NCBI RefSeq assembly: GCF_018131015.1
Contig: NZ_JAFCJJ010000014.1
Location: 1 to 64,000, forward strand
Origin: Bradyrhizobium diazoefficiens
Lineage (GTDB): Bacteria > Pseudomonadota > Alphaproteobacteria > Rhizobiales > Xanthobacteraceae
Reading direction: 5' to 3'
Length of the DNA stretch: 64,000 nucleotides
The notes under the pieces were generated by a model. That model was not told the origin of the DNA and made no database searches. It was given only the letters and a program-made list of their open reading frames with translations. A program made the translations under genes and the position numbers. Shown here piece by piece: positions 1-7,429 of the stretch. Positions within the stretch are counted from its first letter, which is position 1, and the number at the start of each line of letters is the position of its first letter.

Positions 1-76
1 GCGGTCCTCCCATTCAGTCGGACCATACGGAATCAGACATCCTTCCCGTCTTCAACCGCGATGTGTGAATGCCATA

Positions 77-222
77 GCCCCCTGTGGGAGAGGGTGGCTC
101 GCCGCAAAGCGGCGAGACGGGTGAGGGGTCTCTCTCCGTACGGAATGCGCGGAAAGAGACCCCTCACCCCTTTGAGTTTGTATTTACCTGCGGCGATGCC
201 CTCTCCCACAAGGGGAGAGGGC
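77..222. repeat. Composite GC-rich palindromic repeat upstream of murJ
   Basis: The first 300 bases hold no convincing gene; reading frames here are short and overlap a nested set of inverted repeats. One hairpin is CTCGCCGC/GCGGCGAG near 98-116. A second pairs 121-137 with 151-167 (GTGAGGGGTCTCT side). A third pairs CCCTCTCCC with GGGGAGAGGG at about 199-222. The CCTCTCC/GGAGAGG core recurs at 43724-43746. This looks like a rhizobial REP/BIME-type intergenic repeat rather than a gene. Confidence 0.7.
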
Positions 223-300
223 GCAGCAATGCGCATCGCGGGCAGATCTTCCTCGCAGCTTGCACCTAGACCTAATCGCGCCATGCTCTAAAACAGACGC

Positions 301-1827
301 ATGCTCGGACGCATTTTCACGGTCGGTGGTTACACGCTGCTCTCGCGGCTGACGGGGTTCGCCCGCGACATCATGCTCGCGGCGATCCTCGGCGCCGGCC
401 CGGTGGCCGACGCCTTTTTCGTGGCGCTGCGGCTGCCCAACCATTTCCGCGCCATTTTCGCCGAGGGCGCGTTCAACGCCGCCTGGGTGCCGGCCTATGC
501 CCACGTCCATGGCGAGCGCGGGGAGGGGGCGGCAAGCCTGTTCGCCGACCGCATTTTCACGCTGCTGCTGGCCTCGCAGGTCGTGCTGCTCATTGTGGCC
601 TGGCTGTTCATGCCGCAGGCCATGAGCATCCTTGCGCCGGGATTTTCCGAGGATGCCGAGCAGCGCAAGCTCGCGATCGAACTGACCCGGATCACCTTTC
701 CCTATCTGCTGCTGATCACCCTGGTGACGCTCTATGGCGGCATGCTCAACGTGATGCAGCGCTTTGCCAGCGCCGCCGCCGCCTCGATCTTCCTCAACGT
801 CGCGATGATGATGACGCTGGCGCTCGCCGCCTTTTTTCCGACCGCGGGGCACGCCGCGGCCTGGGGCGTGCTGATCTCCGGCTTCGTGCAATACTTCCTG
901 CTGGCCGGCGACCTCGCCCGTCATGGCGGCCTGCCGCGCTTTGCGCCCCTCAGGCTCGACGAGGACATCCGCGGCTTCTTCAAGGCGCTGGGCCCTGCGA
1001 CGCTGGGCTCGATGGGCACGCAGGTCGCGCTGTTCGCCGACACCATCATCGCGACCTTCCTGCCCGCCGGCGCGCTGTCGGCGCTCTATTACGCCGACCG
1101 CCTCAACCAGCTCCCGATCGGCGTGATCGGCATCGCCATCGGCACGGTGCTGTTGCCGGAGATGTCGCGGCGGATCACGGCGAGCGACCATGACGGTGCA
1201 ATGCGGGCGCAGCGCCGCGCCTTCGACTTCACGCTGCTGTTCTCCGTGCCGTTCGTCGCGGCCTTCCTCACCGTGCCCGACGCCATCATGCGCGCGTTGT
1301 TCGCCCGCGGCGCGTTCTCCAAGGCCGATGCCGCCGCTGCCGGCGCCACGTTAGCTGCCTATGCCATCGGCCTGATCCCCTTCGTCCTGATCCGGAGCGC
1401 AGTCGCGACCTTCTATGCGCGCAAGGACACCGCGACGCCGGTCCGGGCATCGCTGACCGGCATCGCCGTCAACGTCGTGCTCAAGATCGCCCTGATGGGA
1501 TCGCTCGCCCAGATCGGCCTCGCGCTCGCAACCGCCGTCGGCGTCTGGACCAATTTGCTGCTGGTGCTGTTCTTCGCGGTGCGGCGCGGCTTTCTCGTGC
1601 TGGACCGCGCCTGGCTCACGTCGCTCGCCAAGTTTCTGCTGACCGGCATCATCCTCGCCGCCGCCTTCTGGCTGATCGCGCGCTTCTGCGGTTCATTGCT
1701 CGGCGCGGTGCGCTTCCGGGACGAATTGACGCTGGTGCTGCTCGCCGTCGGCGGCACGATCGTCTACGCGGTCGCGATCCTCGCTTTGTTCGGCCGCCGC
1801 TGGCTGGTCTCGCTGGTGCGCGGCTAG
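301..1827 (+). CDS. murJ: Lipid II flippase MurJ (MviN)
   Basis: The 508-residue product is a polytopic inner-membrane protein that flips lipid II to the periplasm for peptidoglycan synthesis. It opens MLGRIFTVGGYTLLSRLTGF and contains the MurJ-type segment ADAFFVALRLPNHFRAIFAE (about residues 39-58), both typical of the family, followed by many hydrophobic helices consistent with the usual 14 TM segments. Length matches the family (about 500-530). The ATG at 301 is the first start that keeps the conserved N-terminus. The last codons (FGRRWLVSLVRG) are echoed in a decayed copy at 3353-3402, beyond the next gene. Family assignment is firm. Confidence 0.95.
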   Translation: MLGRIFTVGGYTLLSRLTGFARDIMLAAILGAGPVADAFFVALRLPNHFRAIFAEGAFNAAWVPAYAHVHGERGEGAASLFADRIFTLLLASQVVLLIVAWLFMPQAMSILAPGFSEDAEQRKLAIELTRITFPYLLLITLVTLYGGMLNVMQRFASAAAASIFLNVAMMMTLALAAFFPTAGHAAAWGVLISGFVQYFLLAGDLARHGGLPRFAPLRLDEDIRGFFKALGPATLGSMGTQVALFADTIIATFLPAGALSALYYADRLNQLPIGVIGIAIGTVLLPEMSRRITASDHDGAMRAQRRAFDFTLLFSVPFVAAFLTVPDAIMRALFARGAFSKADAAAAGATLAAYAIGLIPFVLIRSAVATFYARKDTATPVRASLTGIAVNVVLKIALMGSLAQIGLALATAVGVWTNLLLVLFFAVRRGFLVLDRAWLTSLAKFLLTGIILAAAFWLIARFCGSLLGAVRFRDELTLVLLAVGGTIVYAVAILALFGRRWLVSLVRG

Positions 1828-1899
1828 GCGGGCATCCGCTTTGCGGGAGGCTGCGCTTCGGCCTACACTCCCGGCCTCTCCTCATTCCAGGGGTGTCCG

Positions 1900-3312
1900 A
1901 TGCTTGCAATCCCCCGCGAACAGCGTTCCCAGGTGATCGGCGCCGCGTTGCCGCCCGTCGAGGCCGAGGCGTTCCTGATTGCGCGGGATCGGGCTGTGGC
2001 CAGTCTCGCGGCCGCCGACCTGCGTGCCGCGATCCGAAGCGGCCGCGCATTGCTGGCGCGATTGCCGCTACGTTCGCAGCGCACCGCGGTGGAAAAGACG
2101 GCCGGCGAGGCCATCGTCCACCTGACAGCCGATGCCGCGTGGTGCTTTTTCCGCCAGCATGCGGTCGCCATGTATCGCGACCTGACGCAGGGCGGCGCCC
2201 GGTCGCTGCGTGTCGACTCCCTGTTGTGGGAGGCCGCGGCGCGCTGGCCTGACATCCTGCCGTCCCAGGCCGACCTCGCCTCGGAAGGCGAGTGCATGCA
2301 AGGCGACAAGGACGGCCTCGAGATCCATCAGGGCCTGTTCGTGAGCCAGGTGCTGTCCAATCCGCAGACCGGCCATCATTTGATCCGCTCCATGCTGCGC
2401 CCGCGGTCCGAATCCCTGGCGCAACTGCCGCAATTCGTCGCCACCGGCCGCGCCGACTTCGGCACAGCGCGAGTCGGGGTGCAGGACGGCGCAGGCTACG
2501 TGACCATCCACAACGAGCGATTCCTGAATTCGGAGGATGATACGACGGTCGGTCCGCTGGAGATCGCGACGGACCTGGTCTTGCTCCATCCCGGCGTGAA
2601 GATCGGCGTGCTGCGCGGCAGCGTGGTCGACCATCCGAAATACCGCGGCCAGCGCGTGTTCTCATCGGGCATCAACCTGACGCGCCTCTACCAGGGCAAG
2701 CAGAGCTATCTCTCCTTCCTGTTCCGCAGCATGGGGCTGCACAGCAAGCTCTATCGCGGGGTGCTGGCCGACGATGAGAGCGATAGTCTGGATGCACCGC
2801 TGGAGGAGCCCGAGCGCACGATCGAAAAGCTCTGGGTCGCGGCGGTCGACAGGTTTGCAATCGGCGGGGGCTGCCAGCTTCTCCTGGTCGCCGACTATGT
2901 GATCGCCGAAGCGGGCTCCTATTTCAGTTTGCCGGCGCGCAAGGAGGGCTTTCTGCCCGGCACCGCCAATATGCGATTGCCGCGGTTCGTCGGCGAGCGG
3001 CTCGCACGCGATGCGCTGCTGTTCGATCGCGTGTTCTACGCCGACACGCCGGAGGGCCGCCTGATCGCGAGCGAAGTGGTACTATCAGGTGAAATGGACC
3101 AGGCCATCTCGCGCTGCGTGGAAAATGCCATCGGATCGGGCATCGTCAGCCCCGGGGCCAACCGCAAGGCGATCCGCCAGCAGACCGAGCCGCTGGATGC
3201 CTTTCGCAGATATGTGACGACCTACGCATTCGAACAGGCGTTCTGCCATTTGAGCGATCAGCTCATTGCCAACCTGGAGAAGCACTGGAACGCCAAGCAG
3301 CGCAAATTGTGA
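1900..3312 (+). CDS. DpgC-like crotonase-fold protein (enoyl-CoA hydratase superfamily)
   Basis: The 470-residue product has a helical N-terminal half and a crotonase-fold C-terminal half from about residue 220. Recognisable stretches are the HPKYRGQRVFSSGINL region, the oxyanion-hole-like segment RFAIGGGCQ (318-326) and SLPARKEGFLPGTANMRL. Together with the two-part layout these resemble DpgC, the cofactor-free 3,5-dihydroxyphenylacetyl-CoA 1,2-dioxygenase of glycopeptide antibiotic producers. Known: DpgC cleaves its thioester substrate with O2 and no metal. Inferred: this homologue acts on some aryl- or acyl-CoA; no Dpg-pathway partner lies nearby. It sits between murJ and a remnant of the murJ 3' end, suggesting acquisition. 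It could instead be a plain hydratase. Confidence 0.75.
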   Translation: MLAIPREQRSQVIGAALPPVEAEAFLIARDRAVASLAAADLRAAIRSGRALLARLPLRSQRTAVEKTAGEAIVHLTADAAWCFFRQHAVAMYRDLTQGGARSLRVDSLLWEAAARWPDILPSQADLASEGECMQGDKDGLEIHQGLFVSQVLSNPQTGHHLIRSMLRPRSESLAQLPQFVATGRADFGTARVGVQDGAGYVTIHNERFLNSEDDTTVGPLEIATDLVLLHPGVKIGVLRGSVVDHPKYRGQRVFSSGINLTRLYQGKQSYLSFLFRSMGLHSKLYRGVLADDESDSLDAPLEEPERTIEKLWVAAVDRFAIGGGCQLLLVADYVIAEAGSYFSLPARKEGFLPGTANMRLPRFVGERLARDALLFDRVFYADTPEGRLIASEVVLSGEMDQAISRCVENAIGSGIVSPGANRKAIRQQTEPLDAFRRYVTTYAFEQAFCHLSDQLIANLEKHWNAKQRKL

Positions 3313-3313
3313 G

Positions 3314-3335
3314 TGCGCGCCTGGCAAGGCGCGCA
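3314..3335 (+). terminator. Hairpin just after the DpgC-like gene
   Basis: A 9-bp perfect stem (TGCGCGCCT/AGGCGCGCA) with a GGCA loop starts two bases after the stop codon. There is no U-tract, so it may stabilise the mRNA end rather than terminate by itself. Confidence 0.4.
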
Positions 3336-3352
3336 AAGCAGCGTTGATGGGC

Positions 3353-3402
3353 TCGCTTGTCCCGTTCGGCCGCCGACTGGTCTCGCTGGTGCGTGGCCAG
3401 GC
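3353..3402 (+). pseudogene. Decayed second copy of the murJ 3' end
   Basis: About 45 bases closely match the end of murJ at 1787-1829. The shared runs are TTCGGCCGCCG and CTGGTCTCGCTGGTGCG, and the following TAGGC of murJ appears as CAGGC. The translation still reads FGRRLVSLVRG against FGRRWLVSLVRG in murJ, but the stop codon is lost. The copy lies 1.57 kb downstream, on the far side of the DpgC-like gene, so that gene is bracketed by an imperfect direct repeat. Confidence 0.7.
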
Positions 3403-3417
3403 AGAACCTCAACGAGG

Positions 3418-3981
3418 CTATTTCTGCAGGACCTGCACTTGTCGCAGCGCGGCCAGCAGTTCAGCCCGCACCTTCGTGGACGGGGACGTGGCCGGGACGG
3501 TGGTGGACAGGTGCAGGTCGATCCACGTATTTGCCTCGACCCGCTCGGCCCGCAAATTGGATTGGACGACGCCTGGCACTGACAAGTCGAATGCCACCAC
3601 CTCCCACGCGCCCTCCCGCAGCTTTTCGACCCGGATTGGCGCGCGAGGTCCGGCGAAAGCCGGTGACCGCGATTCGCTGTCCCAAAAGGCGGTGAGCCCC
3701 TTGTAGCCTTGTGCCGGCTCCAGCCAGCCGCTGACGATCAGGAAGGGCTCCTTCCGGGTCAGCTTGAAGTAGTTCGGCTTGGTGCTCGGCGTCACATCAC
3801 GAACGAGCAAGGGGACGGTGATCTTCAGAAGGACCTGGCTTTGCGGCACCGTGAATGTGAACGGAACTTCGGCTCGAGCCACGCCGCTCAACGCAATGAA
3901 CGCGACGACGCAAACGGCGTACAGCAGTGCAAATCCAGGCCCAGCGTGGTATCGCATGACTCTCCCCCTTGTCACACTCAA
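3418..3981 (-). CDS. Exported hypothetical protein
   Basis: The 187-residue protein begins with an extended signal peptide; a hydrophobic run at about residues 15-34 ends in GVARAEV, a good signal-peptidase site. MRYHAGPG at residue 9 is an alternative start giving a shorter leader. The mature part is a beta-rich sequence of about 150 residues with no motif I recognise (FTVPQSQVLLKITVPLLV, later EANTWIDLHLSTTVPA). It is convergent with the DpgC-like gene and divergent from the VOC gene at 4043. Function unknown; a periplasmic location is inferred from the leader. Confidence 0.7.
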   Translation of the reverse strand: MSVTRGRVMRYHAGPGFALLYAVCVVAFIALSGVARAEVPFTFTVPQSQVLLKITVPLLVRDVTPSTKPNYFKLTRKEPFLIVSGWLEPAQGYKGLTAFWDSESRSPAFAGPRAPIRVEKLREGAWEVVAFDLSVPGVVQSNLRAERVEANTWIDLHLSTTVPATSPSTKVRAELLAALRQVQVLQK

Positions 3982-4042
3982 TCATAGCGTGTGCCGGAAT
4001 TCATGCAAATCCCGCCGGCGAAAAGCGATCTGGCAGAACCAC

Positions 4043-4468
4043 ATGCCACAGCATCTGAGCCTGACCGCGGTTGTCGTTCGAGACTATGACGAGGCGATTG
4101 CGTTCTTCGTCGGCAAGCTCGGATTTGAGCTTCGGGAAGACACGCGCATCGACGACGGGAAGCGCTGGGTTGTCGTGGCGCCGCCCGGCAGCATCGAGAG
4201 CGGCATTCTGCTGGCAAGGGCCGCGAACCCCGGCCAGGCGCAGGCCATCGGCAATCAGAGCGGCGGCCGCGTCTTCCTGTTTCTGGCGACCGACGATTTC
4301 GATCGCGACTACGAAGCGTTCAGGGAGCGTGGCGTCAGGTTTCTCGAAGCTCCGCGGCGCGAGCCTTACGGCACGGTCGCCGTCTTCGAAGACCTCTACG
4401 GCAATCGCTGGGACCTGATCGAGCGGGCGCCGGACGCCGAGAGCCGCGCAGGTCCGGTGTCGCGCTGA
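4043..4468 (+). CDS. VOC-family (glyoxalase-like) protein
   Basis: The 141-residue product has the two beta-alpha-beta-beta-beta modules of the vicinal oxygen chelate superfamily. The first opens LTAVVVRDYDEAIAFFVGKLGF; the second ends GTVAVFEDLYGNRWDLIE, where the glutamate is the usual C-terminal metal ligand. I chose the ATG at 4043 because homologues begin a few residues before the first beta strand; the frame stays open upstream but that part has no domain sequence. Substrate cannot be told: the superfamily includes lyases, dioxygenases and antibiotic-binding proteins. A second VOC gene lies at 5488, too different to be a recent duplicate. Confidence 0.85.
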   Translation: MPQHLSLTAVVVRDYDEAIAFFVGKLGFELREDTRIDDGKRWVVVAPPGSIESGILLARAANPGQAQAIGNQSGGRVFLFLATDDFDRDYEAFRERGVRFLEAPRREPYGTVAVFEDLYGNRWDLIERAPDAESRAGPVSR

Positions 4469-4505
4469 ACGTTCAGGCAAGGCGTGTGCTCACAAGGGCG
4501 CAGAG

Positions 4506-4622
4506 GTCCGCTTTTTCGGGTCTAAACGGACATTTTCTGCTCAATCAGAGTATTGCCGGTTTTGACCCTTAGCGGACCAATCGCAGCATGGTGCGCCACG
4601 GCAGCTTTTGACCCTAAGCGGC
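4506..4622. repeat. Degenerate GTCCGCTT/TTTTGACCC-type intergenic repeats
   Basis: Three related words lie in this gap: a GTCCGCTTTTTCGGGTCTAA block near 4506, TTTTGACCCTTAGCGGACC at about 4559-4577 and TTTTGACCCTAAGCGG at 4606-4621. A further worn example (GTGACCCAAAACGGAAG) is at about 5077-5093. The spacing is irregular, so these look like eroded dispersed repeats rather than a regulatory array. Confidence 0.5.
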
Positions 4623-4685
4623 GCTACTCCGCTTTTTCTATCGCGCGTTGAGGTATCCTAAATCCTGTAATGGTAGCTCAGTCGC

Positions 4686-4964
4686 ATGGGATGGATTGTT
4701 GCCCTCGCAGCTTTAGTTTTTCTTTACCGTCGCGTGACGCGCGCCGGTGACCGGCTCGCGGAACTGAGGCCTACGGGGATGCTTCGGTCGCCGCTGCTCT
4801 ACGCGCAAACGGCACTCCTCGGAGTGCTATTGATGCTTATGTTCGCCCCCGGTTACCTGCCGCACGAACAATGGGCGGTCGCCGCCTATCTCGTCGTCTT
4901 GATCGTCGTGCTCGTGGCGCTCCTGTTTGTAAGGCGCGCATTGAAATGGCGCTACCCTGTTTAA
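4686..4964 (+). CDS. Small hypothetical membrane protein
   Basis: The 92-residue ORF starts MGWIVALAALVFLYRRVTRA and has three hydrophobic stretches, at about residues 2-14, 36-55 and 64-82, the last followed by a basic tail (RRALKWRYPV). Such positive-inside ends fit a small inner-membrane protein. I recognise no family. It stands alone in a region of degenerate repeats and a gene fragment, so it may be a strain-specific gene; there is no clear ribosome-binding site. Moderate confidence that it is expressed. Confidence 0.5.
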   Translation: MGWIVALAALVFLYRRVTRAGDRLAELRPTGMLRSPLLYAQTALLGVLLMLMFAPGYLPHEQWAVAAYLVVLIVVLVALLFVRRALKWRYPV

Positions 4965-5154
4965 AGGGGGAGCACTTCCGTTAGTGGCCCGAAGCTGCCG
5001 ACCCCTCATGTCTGCTCCACGTCCGCTTATGCGGAGCCAAGCGGAGTTGATATGCTCGAACAGAGTTCTTCGGGTCGTGACCCAAAACGGAAGCCGCGCT
5101 TCCAATCAAATGCGGCTATTCCAGCGCGATAGCAGTTAGTCGGAATTCGATGGC

Positions 5155-5418
5155 TCAAGCGTCATTCGATGGCCTCAGCGTCGTAGCATAGTGATCGAAA
5201 CGCATCGTGAAAATCGCGCGTCCTCGGCTCATAGAGCGCAGGCTATCCGCGTAGCCGAACATGTTTGTGAGCGGCACCGTGGCGGTGATGACGTAGGCTT
5301 TGCCCCGCATATGTTGGCCTTGAATCTGGCCTTGGCGCGAATTTAGGTCGCCGATGACCGAGGCCGTGCAATCTTCCGGGGTCACCACTTCGACTTTCAT
5401 GATCGGCTCAACGCTCAA
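5155..5418 (-). pseudogene. Fragment of elongation factor G (domain V)
   Basis: The 87-residue frame is plainly the C-terminal domain of EF-G. It reads EPIMKVEVVTPEDCTASVIG, then DLNSRQGQIQGQ, VPLTNMFGYADSLRSMSRGR and FTMRFDHY, all landmarks of fusA domain V. A complete fusA encodes about 690 residues; the sequence upstream (above 5418) shows no domains I-IV. After FDHY the usual acidic C-terminus is replaced by an unrelated ATTLRPSNDA. The frame can only begin at TTG. This is a truncated duplicate of fusA, not a working factor, though a short peptide could still be made. Confidence 0.85.
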
Positions 5419-5487
5419 AATTCACTCCGCATTTGAACTGGGCCAGCCTGACTTCAACCCAAGGTTAGCCGTGTTACCTTGACCGGA

Positions 5488-5949
5488 CTAGTCATTCTGC
5501 GTGCCGTCCGCGTAGCCGCCGCCGATCTGCGTGCCGGGCGCAAAAAATCCCTTGCCCGGGACATGGTTGATCTCGAGCCGCGTGCCGTCGGGATCCTCGA
5601 ACAGCACCGAGTAATAGCCGGGGGCGAAACGGTCCTCTTGCGGTGCGTGAACGATATGGGCGCCGATCTTCACGAGGAAGGCATGCGCCGCGTCGATGTC
5701 GGCGCGTTCTCGCGCGCGAAAACAGTGGTGGTGCAATCCGACGGAGCCCTGGCGGAAGCGCTGGCCGGCATATTCCGCGCTGGGTGCATGAATGCCGAAT
5801 CCGGTGCGGCCGCCGACGCAATAGAAGGTGTTCGCCGTGTCGGCCACGATCGTCAGGCCGAGAAACGGCAGCAATTGGCCGTAGAAGGCGCGCGCCTTTG
5901 TAAAGTCACCAGCCGTGATGAACGTATGGGCAACCCCATTGATTTCCAT
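5488..5949 (-). CDS. VOC-family (glyoxalase-like) protein
   Basis: The 153-residue protein is a second VOC superfamily member. It starts MEINGVAHTFITAGDFTKAR and has the metal-binding pattern of the fold: an early histidine (AHTFI), a central SVGLHHHCFRARER and a final YYSVLFEDPDGTRLEINHVP with the C-terminal glutamate ligand. Length is normal for a single-chain VOC enzyme. It faces the EF-G fragment downstream and is divergent from the small-ORF locus at 6116. Which reaction it performs cannot be read from sequence; small-molecule lyase or dioxygenase activity is a guess. Confidence 0.85.
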   Translation of the reverse strand: MEINGVAHTFITAGDFTKARAFYGQLLPFLGLTIVADTANTFYCVGGRTGFGIHAPSAEYAGQRFRQGSVGLHHHCFRARERADIDAAHAFLVKIGAHIVHAPQEDRFAPGYYSVLFEDPDGTRLEINHVPGKGFFAPGTQIGGGYADGTQND

Positions 5950-6079
5950 GGTCTGTCCTCCCCAAGGGTCAATCCGCGACCGACTTGTCGTCGGCCTCCC
6001 GATCGGCTTCGCATCGTCTTACCACGAATGCGCCGGAGCGGGGCTCGCCCCCAGGGTGCAGCCGACCTTCGCACATCCC

Positions 6080-6108
6080 TTGATTTTGTGCGATTGCCGT
6101 GCTATTGG
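6080..6108 (+). promoter_or_regulatory. Candidate sigma-70-type promoter for a leaderless small ORF
   Basis: TTGATT at 6080-6085 and TATTGG at 6103-6108 are separated by 17 bases. Initiation seven to eight bases after the -10 would fall on the A of the ATG at 6116, so the transcript would have no leader. The -10 is weak, hence modest confidence. Confidence 0.4.
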
Positions 6109-6115
6109 CCGGCTC

Positions 6116-6193
6116 ATGATCAAATGGTCGCGCAACTTCAACCTCTCGCACATGACCGGCTTCGGCTGGGCCGTGGAAGGAGTCGCGCGCTAG
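6116..6193 (+). CDS. Putative 25-residue leader peptide or small protein
   Basis: A short ORF encodes MIKWSRNFNLSHMTGFGWAV followed by EGVAR and a TAG stop. A candidate promoter would start transcription on its ATG, and a strong terminator hairpin follows 28 bases after its stop, so promoter, ORF and terminator would form a roughly 135-nt unit. A DUF1127 gene begins 43 bases beyond the terminator. The layout recalls leaderless peptide/attenuator RNAs such as rhizobial trpL, but this peptide lacks a run of one amino acid, so classic attenuation is not evident. It may be a small RNA with a coding part, or chance. Confidence 0.4.
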   Translation: MIKWSRNFNLSHMTGFGWAVEGVAR

Positions 6194-6220
6194 GAATTCG
6201 ACGACGACATCTTTTCCACC

Positions 6221-6250
6221 AGGCCCCGCCGGCATCGGACGGGGCCTTTT
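6221..6250 (+). terminator. Intrinsic terminator or attenuator
   Basis: An 8-bp stem AGGCCCCG/CGGGGCCT with an 11-base loop is followed by TTTT. It lies between the 25-codon ORF and the DUF1127 gene, both on the plus strand, so it either ends a small RNA or controls read-through into 6293. Confidence 0.75.
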
Positions 6251-6292
6251 CGTTGGTCACGCTCCCTGCCGGCACAACAGCAGGAGCATGCG

Positions 6293-6697
6293 ATGCCACC
6301 GCAACTGACGGACGTCTCACCCGAGATCGAGCGCGATGCCGCCGCGCGCCGCCAAAACTTCTCCATCGTGTCGGCCAAGGACGCGATCGACCAGGCTTTG
6401 GCGGCGCGCCTCAAGGCGTCCGCTGCAGCGCTCGACGAGGCGCTGTCGGAGAAGGACGCCGCCGGACCGCCGCGCGCGGCGACGCGAGGCGTCCTCGACC
6501 TGGTTTTGGGCCTGCTCAGGCAATACTGGCGTGCGTTCCGGGAGCGGCGCCCGCGCCTCTCCTTGCACGATTTGAGCGACAGGGAGCTGATGGATATCGG
6601 CCTGACGCGCGGCGAGATCGACTCCATCTCGCCACAGCGCACGATCGATACGTTGAGAGATGGCATGACCCATCCATGGAGCCGTCGTGGGATGTAG
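6293..6697 (+). CDS. DUF1127 domain protein with N-terminal extension
   Basis: The 134-residue protein has an Ala/Glu-rich, probably helical, N-terminal part and a C-terminal DUF1127 domain at about residues 75-115 (RPRLSLHDLSDRELMDIGLT). Most DUF1127 proteins are 45-80 residues, so this one is extended. Known: some DUF1127 proteins of alphaproteobacteria, such as CcaF1 of Rhodobacter, bind RNA and affect RNA turnover. Here, an RNA-related role is only inference. The gene follows a terminator and small ORF that could act as its leader. A compact DUF1127 gene is at 57891. Confidence 0.8.
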   Translation: MPPQLTDVSPEIERDAAARRQNFSIVSAKDAIDQALAARLKASAAALDEALSEKDAAGPPRAATRGVLDLVLGLLRQYWRAFRERRPRLSLHDLSDRELMDIGLTRGEIDSISPQRTIDTLRDGMTHPWSRRGM

Positions 6698-6784
6698 CAG
6701 ATCGGGTGCCGGAAGCGGACTTGCGTGTTGCGAACGCGCATGGCCGCTTCTGCTCCCGCGCCATAGCAACGGAAGGTGGGTATC

Positions 6785-7306
6785 ATGACGTCAAATGCCA
6801 TTGATCAGGCTGGCGTGGACATTCGACGATTGACCGTCGATGATCTGCATCTCTTTTGCGAATTTCGCGCGGAGGCACTTCGGACGCACCCTCAATCGTT
6901 CTGGTCCCGTGAAGAGGACGAAGGCGGCGACACCATGATGGCGGCTTATCACTACTGGCTCAGCGGAATGATCCTGGGCGCGTTCGGATCCGGCAACCTG
7001 ATCGGCATCGCGGGCTTCTATGTCTCACCGGACAGGGGATCGCAGCACCGGGGTCACATTTACACGGTCTATGTGAAGGACGATCATCGAGGCAAAGGGG
7101 TCGGCGACCGGCTCATCAAAGGGCTTCTCGCTCATGCCGAGGCGCAGGTCGAACAGGTACAGCTCGGCGTTCTCGTGACGGCGACTGCCGCGATCAAGAC
7201 CTATGAGCGCAACGGCTTCGAGATCTACGGCACGGATCGTCGTTTCCTTCGCATAGGTGACACCACCTATGACAAGTACCTTATGGTGAAGGAATTCAAC
7301 CGCTAA
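6785..7306 (+). CDS. GNAT-family N-acetyltransferase
   Basis: The 173-residue product has the GNAT fold: VDIRRLTVDDLHLFCEFR at the N-terminus, the acetyl-CoA-binding motif A around IYTVYVKDDHRGKGVGDRLI (about residues 95-115, with the R/Q-x-x-G-x-G/A pattern as RGKGVG) and the C-terminal AAIKTYERNGFEIYG. I prefer the ATG at 6785 over the GTG at 6776 because AAGGTGGG lies just upstream at ribosome-binding distance. Acceptor substrate is unknown. It stands alone, convergent with the membrane gene at 7430. Confidence 0.85.
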   Translation: MTSNAIDQAGVDIRRLTVDDLHLFCEFRAEALRTHPQSFWSREEDEGGDTMMAAYHYWLSGMILGAFGSGNLIGIAGFYVSPDRGSQHRGHIYTVYVKDDHRGKGVGDRLIKGLLAHAEAQVEQVQLGVLVTATAAIKTYERNGFEIYGTDRRFLRIGDTTYDKYLMVKEFNR

Positions 7307-7429
7307 ACGTCGGTTGCGGCCGGAAGGGAGGATGTCAGCGATGCCGAATCATCGGTCTGCAGCAGAGCAGGCGCCCTGAGGCCCTTCCGTGCAACTCCGC
7401 CTGCCTCATCGGCGGGCCGCGACTGCGCT

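Noticed and set aside
77..222. Possible CRISPR-like array in the first repeat block
   Set aside because: The repeats are nested inverted hairpins without regular spacing or spacers.
184..1191. 335-codon minus-strand frame opposite murJ
   Set aside because: His/Arg/Gln-rich antisense shadow of murJ without domain sequence.
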